The notes beneath the pieces are model-generated. The model was not told the DNA's origin and did no database searches. It worked only from the letters and a program-made list of their open reading frames with translations. The translations under genes were made by a program, and so were the position numbers. Shown in pieces: positions 7,930-16,294 of a stretch of DNA of 64,000 nt; positions within the stretch are counted from its first letter, which is position 1, and each line of letters opens with the position of its first letter. The stretch is taken from the NCBI RefSeq assembly GCF_041355105.1, contig NZ_JBFUPK010000001.1, positions 868,001-932,000 of the forward strand. Direction: 5' to 3'. This DNA comes from Terriglobus sp. RCC_193 (GTDB taxonomy: Bacteria; Acidobacteriota; Terriglobia; Terriglobales; Acidobacteriaceae).

Positions 7930-9999
7930 ATGTCGTATCAGGTTCTTGCCCGCAAATATCGTCCGCAACGCTTCGCTGATGTGGCGGGGCAGGACCACGT
8001 CACCCGAACGCTCCAGAATGCCCTGGAACAAGGCCGCATTGCGCATGGCTACATCTTCAGCGGACATCGCGGTATCGGTAAGACGACCATCGCACGCATC
8101 CTGGCTTGTGCGCTGAACTGTCGTAATGCGATTGGTTCGCCTGAGCGCCCCACACCGGAGCCTTGCCTGAAGTGCGATGCCTGCCTGGAAATTCGCGCAG
8201 GCAACGCCGTGGACGTCATTGAAATCGACGCCGCGACGAATCGTGGTATCGACGAGATACGTGAACTGCGCGATGCCGCGCGGTATCGCCCCGCGCGTGA
8301 TCGCTTCAAGATTTACATCCTTGACGAAGCGCACCAGATCACCGATGCCGCCTTTAATGCGTTGCTGAAGACGCTGGAGGAGCCACCCGATCACATCGTC
8401 TTCATGATGGCGACGACGGAACCCGAAAACATTCCGCAGACCATTCGGTCGCGCTGCCAGCACTTCAGCTTTCATGCGGTGAAGCTGGATGACATTCTGG
8501 GCGAGCTGCGCGGTATTGCAGCGCATGAAGGTGTTGCCGCGGATGAAGCCGCGCTGTCGCTGCTGGCCGAAGCGGGCGACGGCTCGATGCGCGATGCGCT
8601 GTCCATCATGGATCAGGCGATTGCGTCGGCCCCGGTAGTTGATGGCAAGGCGCAACTGAGCGTTGCAGAAATCCGCGAACTGATGGGCACTGTGCCCAAC
8701 ACGGTCTTTGAAGAGATTCTGGAATCCGTTGCACGCAACGATGCGGCGACTGTCCTGACCACAGCCGGACGGCTGCTGGATGCGGGCAATTCGCCTTCGC
8801 AGATTGCGCGACAGTTTGTGCGTTACCTGCGCAATTGCGTCGTAGCAAAAATTGCATCGCTGACCGAGGATGAAAACTCCAGTGACCTGCTGCAGATCAG
8901 CCCGGATGAACGTCGCCGCGCGGTGCGGACAGCGTTACTGTTCACGGAAGAGGAACTGACACGCTTTCTGAACGTGATGCTGCGCACGTTTGATGACCTT
9001 GGCTTCCGGCAGGAGCAGCGGCTGCACCTGGAGATGGGCCTGATCAAGCTGGTGCATCTGCAACGGCTGGTGCCGGTGGAGGAGTTCCTCGCACAATTGC
9101 CGAAGACGGCAGGAAACTCCACTCCGCGAGTTCTACCGCCGCAACGCGCGGCCATTCCAGTGGCCCCCGCGCCTGCTCCACGCCCCGCTGCCGCGCCATC
9201 ACGGTTCAGTGGATCGCCTGAACCTGCTACGCCGCGCTCCCAGGCCGCTCCCACGCCTTCCACTTCAACTTCGCCATTCACTTCTAACTCCGTGGAGTCA
9301 ACAGGGCGTCCTGTGGCCAGCGTTGCCTCGCAGCCGCAGACGGAAGGGAACCTGGCGCTGGCTTCAGAGCCCGTAAAAGAGCCTGCGAATGTTTCTCCGC
9401 TGGCCCAGCCCGGTGTCATCACCATGCCGGAGCCAAGCACGGGGTTGAATGCCCATGTGGAGCCGTCGCCCATCGTTCTGGAAGAGCCGATTGCGATCGC
9501 GGCACAGGCGGATGAGGACTATGACCCCTCGTGGGAGAGCATGACTCCCCCTGAGGCCGATCCAGAGGCCACCGAGCCTGCATCGCAGCCCGTAGCCACC
9601 AATTCTGCCGCAGCCGGTACAGCGGAATTACAGGCGGCCGCAGTCGAGGCACTGTTCGCCACGAAGAAGAACAACTCCGCGGCAGAGCAGTTGGAAGAGA
9701 GCCAGTGGACCATTGCCAATGGCGAAGTGAAAATTGAAGTTTCGCTCTCCAAGCCGATGATTGGCACCATCTTCCGCCCCGATGTGGAGGCGATCATCAA
9801 AACGGCGCTGCGCGAAAAAGGTCTGGTTGGTGTGAAGATCAGCGTCGTTTCCGCAGCCGTCGACAACAAACCAAAGGAGCCGAAGAAGCCTCGCTCCGGT
9901 TCCGTGCAGGCCAAAGCTTTGGAGCATCCTACGGTGCAGAAGGCGCAGAAGCTGTTTAACGCGGAGATCAGCACGGTGTTCGATCTCCGAAAGGATTAG
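7930..9999 (+). CDS. dnaX: DNA polymerase III subunit gamma/tau (clamp loader)
   Basis: A 689-residue AAA+ ATPase that loads the sliding clamp at the replication fork. P-loop GHRGIGKTT sits at residues 45-53, a four-Cys zinc module near 62-86 (CALNC then CLKCDAC), the Walker B-like DEAHQ near 132, and sensor/SRC arginine finger (TIRSRCQ) near 175. Domain III follows to about residue 375. A long Pro/Ala/Ser-rich linker (about 395-570) leads to a C-terminal tau-like domain. I see no A-AAA-AAG slippery heptamer, so a separate gamma form by frameshifting is not supported. ybaB follows after 10 bp, the usual dnaX-ybaB pairing. Confidence 0.97.
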   Translation: MSYQVLARKYRPQRFADVAGQDHVTRTLQNALEQGRIAHGYIFSGHRGIGKTTIARILACALNCRNAIGSPERPTPEPCLKCDACLEIRAGNAVDVIEIDAATNRGIDEIRELRDAARYRPARDRFKIYILDEAHQITDAAFNALLKTLEEPPDHIVFMMATTEPENIPQTIRSRCQHFSFHAVKLDDILGELRGIAAHEGVAADEAALSLLAEAGDGSMRDALSIMDQAIASAPVVDGKAQLSVAEIRELMGTVPNTVFEEILESVARNDAATVLTTAGRLLDAGNSPSQIARQFVRYLRNCVVAKIASLTEDENSSDLLQISPDERRRAVRTALLFTEEELTRFLNVMLRTFDDLGFRQEQRLHLEMGLIKLVHLQRLVPVEEFLAQLPKTAGNSTPRVLPPQRAAIPVAPAPAPRPAAAPSRFSGSPEPATPRSQAAPTPSTSTSPFTSNSVESTGRPVASVASQPQTEGNLALASEPVKEPANVSPLAQPGVITMPEPSTGLNAHVEPSPIVLEEPIAIAAQADEDYDPSWESMTPPEADPEATEPASQPVATNSAAAGTAELQAAAVEALFATKKNNSAAEQLEESQWTIANGEVKIEVSLSKPMIGTIFRPDVEAIIKTALREKGLVGVKISVVSAAVDNKPKEPKKPRSGSVQAKALEHPTVQKAQKLFNAEISTVFDLRKD

Positions 10000-10009
10000 G
10001 AGCCTTGCC

Positions 10010-10327
10010 ATGGATTTCAGCAAACTACAGGAAATGATGGGCCAGGCGCAGCACATGCAGGCTCAGATGGAAGAAAAGTTGGCCACCACCACGGCTGATG
10101 CTACTTCTGGCGGCGGTCTGGTGACGGCGCGGGTGAATGGTCGCAAGGAACTACTGCGGCTGAAGCTGGACCCGAACGTGCTGACGGCTGCTTCCGGTGA
10201 CATCGAAATGCTGGAAGACCTGATCACCGCCGCCATTAACGAAGCGGGCCGCAAAGCCGATGCGCAGATCCAGTCGGAAACGCAGGGTATGCTGGGCGGC
10301 ATGGATTTAGGCAAGCTGCTCGGATAG
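10010..10327 (+). CDS. ybaB: YbaB/EbfC nucleoid-associated protein
   Basis: A 105-residue protein that starts with an amphipathic helix (MDFSKLQEMMGQAQHMQAQM), followed by the GGGLVTARVNGRKELLRLKLD beta-hairpin core and the C-terminal helix ending in GMLGGMDLGKLLG. This is the full YbaB signature. Dimers bind DNA as tweezers and are nearly always encoded next to dnaX, and often recR, as here. An AGGAG site lies 8 nt before the ATG. It belongs to the dnaX operon. Confidence 0.95.
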   Translation: MDFSKLQEMMGQAQHMQAQMEEKLATTTADATSGGGLVTARVNGRKELLRLKLDPNVLTAASGDIEMLEDLITAAINEAGRKADAQIQSETQGMLGGMDLGKLLG

Positions 10328-10328
10328 C

Positions 10329-11351
10329 ATGGCGAACATGCCCCTCCGCATGTTCCATAAAACAATTCGAACACTCCTTCACGCCGCAGGATTCTCCTTG
10401 CTGGCTTACGGTTCTATTGCGATCGCGCAATCGCCGGACGCCGTTACAAGCGCGGTGCAGCAGATCATCGCGCAGCATCATGGCAAGGTCGCCGTCTATG
10501 CCCATCAGCTCAACACCGGCAAAACAATTGCAATCGATGCCGAGGTGCCCCTGCAGACAGCAAGCACGATCAAGCTCGCCATGCTGTGGACGGCCATGCG
10601 CGAAATTGGTCTGGGACGCGCCGCGTGGGACGAAAAGCTGACGCTGCAGCCGGGTGAAGGCGTGGGTGGCTCCGGCGTGTTGCATTTCTTCGATACGCCG
10701 TTGACCGTCACCTTGAAGGATGTGGCCACAATGATGGTTATCGTCAGCGACAATACTGCCACCAACATGATGATTGACCGCTTCACAACGAAGAAGGTCG
10801 ATGACAACATGACGGCGCTGGGTTTGGACCAAACGTGGCTCTACAAGAAAGTTTTCAAACCAGCGACTGGGCCCATGCCCGCGGACCAGAAAAAGTTTGG
10901 CCTGGGCAAGACGACAGCGCGTCAGGTCGGCACGGTGATGGAGAAGATTGGCCGCTGCGATTTGAACATTACAGGCCAACCCGTAGTCGATCCGGCAAAG
11001 GCGCAGGTGGCATGTAAGGCGGCCATCGAGATGCTTCGCAATCAGTTCTACCGCGACACCATTCCGCGTTATCTGGAGACGTTGGACAACACGGAAGCGG
11101 GAAGTGGTATTGCCAGTAAGACCGGATCGCTGGATGCCACACGGTCCGATGTGGCGATCGTTGCGGCGAAGTCTGGCCCCATCGTCCTGGCGGTGTACAC
11201 CTACGAGAATGCGGACAAAGGTTGGAGCGTGGACAACGAAGGCGAAGTTACCGTGGCGAAGATTGCAAAGGTGATTGTCAGCGCGTGGTCTCCCCAGGGG
11301 ATTGATGGAAAATCACTGACGCCGGGGCTTGGATTATCTGTCGCGAAATAA
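10329..11351 (+). CDS. Class A beta-lactamase-like serine hydrolase
   Basis: A 340-residue exported protein. The signal peptide ends near residue 34 (LLAYGSIAIAQ). The catalytic STIK tetrad (SxxK) follows near residue 79, with an SDN-type element (VIVSDNTATNMM) and a KTG triad (ASKTGSLDATRSD). The layout is that of the beta-lactamase2/class A fold. I cannot see a clear ExxLN omega-loop motif with confidence, so true beta-lactamase activity is uncertain; a DD-peptidase or esterase-like role is possible. It begins 1 bp after the ybaB stop, so it is probably the last gene of the dnaX-ybaB unit, and a strong hairpin follows. Confidence 0.87.
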   Translation: MANMPLRMFHKTIRTLLHAAGFSLLAYGSIAIAQSPDAVTSAVQQIIAQHHGKVAVYAHQLNTGKTIAIDAEVPLQTASTIKLAMLWTAMREIGLGRAAWDEKLTLQPGEGVGGSGVLHFFDTPLTVTLKDVATMMVIVSDNTATNMMIDRFTTKKVDDNMTALGLDQTWLYKKVFKPATGPMPADQKKFGLGKTTARQVGTVMEKIGRCDLNITGQPVVDPAKAQVACKAAIEMLRNQFYRDTIPRYLETLDNTEAGSGIASKTGSLDATRSDVAIVAAKSGPIVLAVYTYENADKGWSVDNEGEVTVAKIAKVIVSAWSPQGIDGKSLTPGLGLSVAK

Positions 11352-11366
11352 GTCGGATAGAAACAG

Positions 11367-11394
11367 GAAAGGCGACCCGGAAGAGTCGCCTTTC
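11367..11394. terminator. Intrinsic terminator between hydrolase gene and tRNA-Arg
   Basis: GAAAGGCGAC (11367-11376) pairs perfectly with GTCGCCTTTC (11385-11394) around an 8-nt loop, followed by TTAAGCTTT. The hairpin sits between a plus-strand gene and a minus-strand tRNA, and its A/T-ended stem can work in both directions. Confidence 0.8.
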
Positions 11395-11404
11395 TTAAGC
11401 TTTA

Positions 11405-11481
11405 TGGTGCACCCGGAAGGATTCGAACCTCCGACCTATTGGTTCGTAGCCAATTGCTCTATCCAGCTGAGCTACGGGTGC
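11405..11481 (-). tRNA. tRNA-Arg (ACG anticodon)
   Basis: On the minus strand the gene reads GCACCCG at the 5' end and CGGGTGC at the 3' end, plus discriminator A and an encoded CCA. The D arm (AGCTCAGCTGGATAGAGC), the anticodon arm TTGGC-TACGAAC-CAA region with ACG, and the T arm (GGAGGTTCGAATCCTTC) are all present. ACG is normally edited to ICG by TadA to read CGN codons. 77 nt including CCA. Confidence 0.95.
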
Positions 11482-11503
11482 ACACGCGCCGAAGCACTTA
11501 TTC

Positions 11504-11532
11504 AAGATAGCAAGATGCAGGGAATGTTGCAA
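11504..11532 (-). promoter_or_regulatory. Putative sigma70 promoter of tRNA-Arg
   Basis: Minus-strand TTGCAA (11527-11532), a 17-bp spacer, then TATCTT (11504-11509). The predicted transcription start lies about 15 bp upstream of the mature tRNA 5' end. Based on consensus match only. Confidence 0.5.
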
Positions 11533-11658
11533 CCCTTGCGCAGCCCTGTATGTGGATTACGCGGCGTCTCGAAAAGCAGGAATCCAGAGCTAAAACGCGG
11601 AAATAACCTGAGCCAATGCGGACGGGGCCAGATCGCGATGATCCACCCCGTCGTTGCA

Positions 11659-13935
11659 TTACGCAGTGAATGCGATGCGAGCCTGAACGGCAGCCTCGCA
11701 CATGTTCTTCAATGCTTCCACCGTTTCTGGCCAGCCACGCGTCTTCAAGCCGCAATCCGGATTGACCCAGACCTGTCCCGGTTTAAGGGCGTTGATCGCG
11801 AGGCCCAGTAACTCACCCATCTCTTCCGCAGAAGGCACGCGGGGCGAGTGGATGTCGTACACGCCCGGTCCGATCTCGTTGGGATAGCCATGTGCACGGA
11901 AGGCATCCAGCAGTTCCATTTGCGAACGCGCGGACTCCATCGAGATGACGTCCGCGTCGAGTGCGGCGATGGAAGGCAACACATCTTCAAACTCGCAGTA
12001 GCACATATGCGTGTGAATCTGCGTCTCGTCCTCAACGCCACTCGTGGAGAGGCGGAATGCTTTGACCGCCCAGTCCAGATAGGTTTCCCAATCGGCATGG
12101 CGCAGCGGCAAACCTTCACGCAATGCGGGCTCATCCACCTGGATGATGCGGATGCCCGCAGCTTCCAGATCGTTGACTTCCGAACGCAGCGCCAGGGCAA
12201 TCTGCCATGCTGTCTGCTGGCGCGGGATATCGTTGCGCACAAACGACCACTGCAGAATTGTGATGGGGCCGGTGAGCATACCCTTCATCGGACGCGACGT
12301 GAGCGAACGCGCATAGTTTGACCACGTCACCGTCATCGGACGCGGACGCGAGACATCGCCGAAGATGATGGGAGGCTTCACGCAGCGTGAACCATAGCTC
12401 TGCACCCAGCCGTTCTCCGTGAACACGAATCCTTCCAGGAATTCGGCGAAGTATTCGACCATGTCATTGCGTTCGAACTCGCCGTGAACCAGCACATCGA
12501 GGCCGATCTCTTCCTGCTGACGGATGCAATGTTCGGTGGCTTCGCGAAGGAATGCCTCGTATGCTTCTGCTGATTCATGGCCATGTTTGAATGCGGCACG
12601 ATGCTTACGCACTTCTGCTGTCTGCGGGAAGGATCCGATGGTCGTGGTGGGGAAGAGTGGCAAGCCGAGTGCGGCGCGTTGCTTTTCCGTGCGCTCGCTG
12701 TAAGGCGACCTGCGTGCGAAATCCGATTCCAACAGTGACGCAAGCTTCGACCGCACTTCCTGATTCGTGGAGGATTCCGCAGCTGCACGATCTGCAATCG
12801 CAGCCACATTTGCCGTGAATGCAGCTTCATCCGAAGAGGCGAGCGCCGCGATTTCTGCGAGCTTTTCTTCCGCGAAGCGCAGCCAGCTTTTGACACGCGC
12901 AGGCAGCCTGGTTTCGCTGCGCAGATCATGTGGCACGTGCAGCAGTGAGCAAGACGGTGCAACGATGACGCGCTCTGCTCCCAACGCAGCAACAGCCTTT
13001 GAAATCAACTCTCGAGCAACAGCAAAATCCGTCAGCCAGATGTTGCGTCCTTCCACTACACCGAGGCTCAGAACCTGCTCCGGCGAAAGCGTTGCGAGAA
13101 TTTCTTCCAATTGCTGCGGTGCACGAACAAGGTCAATGTGCACGCCTGCAGTGCGTGCCTCAACAGCGAGTGCGAGATTGCTGCCCAGGCGGTCGAAGTA
13201 AGTAGTCAACACCAGTTTGATCGGAGTCTTTGCCAGTTCCGCATAAGCGCTGCGGAAGAACTCTGCTGCGCCTTCGGGAAGATCCGTGGCAAGGATCGGC
13301 TCGTCAATCTGTATCCACTCGATGTTCTGCTGTGCCAACGCGTGAAGCACAGATTTATAGGCGGCGATAAGTTTCTCAGCAAGCGTGAAGGGATCAAAGC
13401 CATCCACACCTTTGCCCAGAAGCAGCAATGTCAGCGGTCCAATGAGAACAGGACGAGGCTCAATGCCGAGTGCGCGTGCCTCTGCAATTTCATTCAGAAG
13501 CTTCGCCGTATCGACGTTAAAGCCCAGTCCGGCGCTCCATTCGGGGACAAGGTAATGGTAGTTCGTATCGAACCACTTGGTCATCTCCATGGCGGTCTGT
13601 TCTTTGCTGTTGCGCGCCATAGCGAAGTAGCGCTCCAGCGTGACTTTGCCGGTGCCAAAGCGTTCCGGTGTAGCACCCATCAGAACCAGCGCGTCCAGCA
13701 CCTGGTCATATAGCGCGAAATCATTGGCGGGGATGAAATCAATGCCTGCAGCCTTCTGCAATCTCCAATGCTCGGCGCGAAGGGATGCTGCGGTGTCCAG
13801 AAGCTCTGCTTCGGTGCGCTTGCCCGCCCAGAATCCTTCCAGGGCAAACTTCAATTCACGCTGCCGTCCCATACGGGGGAAGCCGAGGTTTGCTGTCTTC
13901 AGACCGGCAAGTGTTGTGTATGCCTGTAATGCCAT
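11659..13935 (-). CDS. metE: Cobalamin-independent methionine synthase
   Basis: A 758-residue, two-barrel zinc enzyme that transfers a methyl group from 5-methyltetrahydropteroyl-tri-L-glutamate to homocysteine. The C-terminal barrel shows the zinc ligands in IHTHMCYCEF (His, Cys) and in WVNPDCGLKTRGW (the distal Cys), plus the IQVDEPALREGLPLR substrate loop. Length equals the family norm. Its 5' leader holds a cobalamin riboswitch and a hairpin over the ribosome-binding site. MetE should therefore be made when B12 is low, which implies that a B12-dependent MetH exists elsewhere in the genome (inference). The ribosome-binding site is CAGGAGAG, 8 nt before the ATG. Confidence 0.98.
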   Translation of the reverse strand: MALQAYTTLAGLKTANLGFPRMGRQRELKFALEGFWAGKRTEAELLDTAASLRAEHWRLQKAAGIDFIPANDFALYDQVLDALVLMGATPERFGTGKVTLERYFAMARNSKEQTAMEMTKWFDTNYHYLVPEWSAGLGFNVDTAKLLNEIAEARALGIEPRPVLIGPLTLLLLGKGVDGFDPFTLAEKLIAAYKSVLHALAQQNIEWIQIDEPILATDLPEGAAEFFRSAYAELAKTPIKLVLTTYFDRLGSNLALAVEARTAGVHIDLVRAPQQLEEILATLSPEQVLSLGVVEGRNIWLTDFAVARELISKAVAALGAERVIVAPSCSLLHVPHDLRSETRLPARVKSWLRFAEEKLAEIAALASSDEAAFTANVAAIADRAAAESSTNQEVRSKLASLLESDFARRSPYSERTEKQRAALGLPLFPTTTIGSFPQTAEVRKHRAAFKHGHESAEAYEAFLREATEHCIRQQEEIGLDVLVHGEFERNDMVEYFAEFLEGFVFTENGWVQSYGSRCVKPPIIFGDVSRPRPMTVTWSNYARSLTSRPMKGMLTGPITILQWSFVRNDIPRQQTAWQIALALRSEVNDLEAAGIRIIQVDEPALREGLPLRHADWETYLDWAVKAFRLSTSGVEDETQIHTHMCYCEFEDVLPSIAALDADVISMESARSQMELLDAFRAHGYPNEIGPGVYDIHSPRVPSAEEMGELLGLAINALKPGQVWVNPDCGLKTRGWPETVEALKNMCEAAVQARIAFTA

Positions 13936-13937
13936 TT

Positions 13938-13963
13938 GGTTCTCTCCTGATTACGAGGGAACC
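13938..13963 (-). promoter_or_regulatory. Hairpin sequestering the metE ribosome-binding site
   Basis: On the minus strand GGTTCCCTC (13955-13963) can pair with GAGAGAACC (13938-13946) with a single C-A mismatch, around an 8-nt loop. The 3' arm includes part of the AGGAGAG Shine-Dalgarno sequence just before the metE ATG. It is a plausible translational expression platform for the upstream riboswitch. Confidence 0.55.
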
Positions 13964-14081
13964 ACCCATGCGCAGGCATGCAACAACGCGCATAAACGCA
14001 CGGAAGCAGGCAGTGGTCACCGATCCAATCCACGAGAGCGGTAGGCCTCAAGCGCACCCACGGTCAGCGTTCTACGCTTCC

Positions 14082-14213
14082 ATGGTGGTGGCGGCAGGCC
14101 GGTAGTCGGACTTGGAGAAATTAAGATTTCCCATCACCGTTGCGGGACAGCGCCGGATTCACACCAGCTTCCCCATTTAACAGGCTGTCCGAAGACAGCC
14201 TGACCTGCACCAT
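14082..14213 (-). ncRNA. Cobalamin riboswitch (adenosylcobalamin aptamer)
   Basis: The minus strand carries the conserved blocks in order. P1 is ATGGTG-CAGG (14213-14204) pairing with CCTG..CACCAT at 14098-14082. A perfect 9-bp P2-type hairpin with a TTCG loop lies at 14202-14181. Then come TTAAATGGGGAAGCTGGTGT and GAATCCGGCGCTGTCCCGCA, and finally the B12 box AAGTCCGACTACCGGCCTGC (14113-14094). It lies in the 309-bp leader of metE. Binding of cobalamin should lower metE expression. It also occupies the space upstream of the divergent gene at 14245. Confidence 0.94.
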
Positions 14214-14244
14214 GACAGTTTACCGAATCCTTTATGCTGATCGC

Positions 14245-15006
14245 ATGATCCTGCGAGTAATGATGATGGTTCTCGGCTTGTCCGTCTCTGCCACGGCACA
14301 GATACAAGGTGTTGAGCATGCGCACATGGCCGATGTGCAATCGCTGCAAGGAACGGTGTTTCACGTGCAGGGCATTGACCTGGATAAGGAACACATCTGG
14401 GTAACGTCAGTCGATTCCACTGCGCACAAAGGTTATCTGCAGCAGTTCAATCGGAAGACAGGCATCTTCGAGCGGCAGGTGGATCTTAGCGATGGCGAAC
14501 GCTATCACCCCGGCGGGTTCTCCATCAGCGGTAATTCCATATGGGTACCCGTGGCGGAATATAAGCCGAACAGCAGCGCAACATTGTTGGAACTGGATAA
14601 GAAATCACTGAAGGTCAAACGAAAGATCTCGGTAGCCGATCACGTTGGTTGTGTCGCGGTAACAAAGGACAAGTTGATTGCAGGCAACTGGGGCAGCCGG
14701 AAGCTGTATGTCATTGGCATGGACGGCAAGGTGATTCGCGTGATGGATACGCCATCACAGAACCAATATCAGGACATCAAATTTGTGAACGGGATGCTGG
14801 TGGGCGGTGGCAATCTGACAAAGACCACAGGTGCCGTGGACTGGTATGAATGGCCGTCGATGAAGCCAGTACGCTCTCTTGCATCGGGAACGACGGATCG
14901 CAGCCGTCTATACAGCGCAGAAGGGATGACCCTTAAAGGAAACGATCTGTATCTACTGCCGGAGGATGGGCCGACGCGCGTGTTTCACTTTGTCATCGAC
15001 AAATAG
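14245..15006 (+). CDS. Exported DUF6454-like beta-propeller-type protein
   Basis: About 253 residues from the ATG at 14245, which gives a clean signal peptide (MILRVMMMVLGLSVSATAQ). Earlier in-frame starts would overlap the metE riboswitch and were rejected. The mature part has repeated short blade-like strands (GIDLDKEHIWVTSVD, GGFSISGNSIWVPVAEY, GCVAVTKDKLIAGNWG), as in quinoprotein or SMP30-like propellers. The pattern resembles the DUF6454 family as I remember it. Activity unknown. The stop is 1 bp from the stop of convergent holB, with no room for a separate terminator. Confidence 0.75.
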   Translation: MILRVMMMVLGLSVSATAQIQGVEHAHMADVQSLQGTVFHVQGIDLDKEHIWVTSVDSTAHKGYLQQFNRKTGIFERQVDLSDGERYHPGGFSISGNSIWVPVAEYKPNSSATLLELDKKSLKVKRKISVADHVGCVAVTKDKLIAGNWGSRKLYVIGMDGKVIRVMDTPSQNQYQDIKFVNGMLVGGGNLTKTTGAVDWYEWPSMKPVRSLASGTTDRSRLYSAEGMTLKGNDLYLLPEDGPTRVFHFVIDK

Positions 15007-15007
15007 T

Positions 15008-16138
15008 TCAACGACGGCTGCTGGACATGGATTCTGCGAAAGCGTCCAGCGAGAGCGACCGCAGCAGATTGCGACGCATACCGCTGATGACCTGGTCCAT
15101 GCCGCGCAGAGCGTTCTCCAGCCATTCGAAGGTGACGGAGTCAGCAAGCGTGTCGAGATCGCGGCGGATGTCCACGTTACGGATGCGGTCGGGTACGCCG
15201 CTGCGTAGCAGCAGCAGGTCCTCCAGCAATCCTGCGAGCGCCGCAAGCATGGCCTGCGTCTTCTGCTGTCCGTCCGCGCCAGCACGATACGTTTCCGTTG
15301 TCTTGAACAGGTCTGTATGTTCTGTATCAAGAACGGCAGAGCGGAGCAGAACCATAGCATCTGCGCGCGCTGCAAGATAACTTTCAAGATCAAAGCTGAG
15401 GGCCTTGCCCGCTGCTCCCTGCGCCAGACGCGCAATCAACTCTCGTTGTGCGGGTTTTACTTCGGGTTTGCGAGTCGCTAACAGCTCTTCAATCTCTGCG
15501 GCGGACAGGGCTCCGAGACGGACCGGCGCACAACGGCTGCGAATGGTGGGCAACAGTTCGCCGGGATGCTCGGCCATGAGAATGATGTGCGCGTAAGCAG
15601 GAGGTTCTTCCAGAACCTTCAGGAGGCTGTTTGCCGCTTCTTTCATGAATGCCGCAGAAGGGAACAGATAGACGCGGCTCTTGGCTTCGCCCGGCAGGGA
15701 ATAGATGCTGTGAATCAGCGAACGCACCTGGCCAAGTTTGACCAGAAGTTGCGGCGGATCGGGCGGGAGGATCAGCACATCCGGGTGGGTTTGAATCAGA
15801 ACGCGGGTTTCCTTCTTATCTGTTTCGCGAAGTTCCTCGCGTGCTGCGACTGCCGCATCGACCATCGCAGGAAGGTCCATAGCTTCTGCGATACGAGTGC
15901 AGTTGCGGCAATGCCCGCAGAAGTCAGCAAGGTCGCCATCGGCGTGCGCTTCGCGCGGCTGATTTTCGCAAAGCAGTGACATTGTCAGCAGCAGCGAAAG
16001 CGTGTACTTGCCGCTACCCGCGGGGCCGCTTAGCAGGATTGAAGACGGCAGGCGTCCTGAGGCGATGGCGCGACGAAGTTGCACCACCGTAGCGGTGTTG
16101 CCCACGAAATCAGAAAAGCGAAACATCCCTTCCAGCAT
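15008..16138 (-). CDS. holB: DNA polymerase III subunit delta' (clamp loader)
   Basis: A 376-residue AAA+ protein of the clamp-loader complex. P-loop-like GPAGSGKYT lies near residue 40, a CxxC..C cluster (CGHCRNC) near 93, a Walker B-like region, and the clamp-loader signature TIRSRCAPVRL near 205. E. coli delta' is ATPase-inactive, but this one keeps a P-loop, as in many non-proteobacteria. The start could also be the ATG at 16126, giving MFRFSDFVGN, the usual family N-terminus. tmk, a frequent neighbour, lies further along on the same strand but is separated here by two genes. Confidence 0.93.
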   Translation of the reverse strand: MLEGMFRFSDFVGNTATVVQLRRAIASGRLPSSILLSGPAGSGKYTLSLLLTMSLLCENQPREAHADGDLADFCGHCRNCTRIAEAMDLPAMVDAAVAAREELRETDKKETRVLIQTHPDVLILPPDPPQLLVKLGQVRSLIHSIYSLPGEAKSRVYLFPSAAFMKEAANSLLKVLEEPPAYAHIILMAEHPGELLPTIRSRCAPVRLGALSAAEIEELLATRKPEVKPAQRELIARLAQGAAGKALSFDLESYLAARADAMVLLRSAVLDTEHTDLFKTTETYRAGADGQQKTQAMLAALAGLLEDLLLLRSGVPDRIRNVDIRRDLDTLADSVTFEWLENALRGMDQVISGMRRNLLRSLSLDAFAESMSSSRR

Positions 16139-16294
16139 ACGGCGTTCCGAGGATTTCGTTCCGATAGCAGCTTCGGTGCTGGACAGCAGCGCGTTATTGC
16201 ATACGATGGCCTGTTCGATATGCTATACATACCAGGTCTGTTCTGTTGATTTTGCGAAGTAGAGAGTTTCGCGAGCGCCGGGAGGCTGATCCGC

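Noticed and set aside
9100-9999. Programmed frameshift in dnaX giving a gamma form
   Set aside because: I found no A-AAA-AAG heptamer followed by a stem. The single AAAAAGG stretch is not an accepted slippery site.
14140-14244. Earlier starts (14140, 14212) for the DUF6454-like protein
   Set aside because: They overlap the metE cobalamin riboswitch and place extra residues before the signal peptide.
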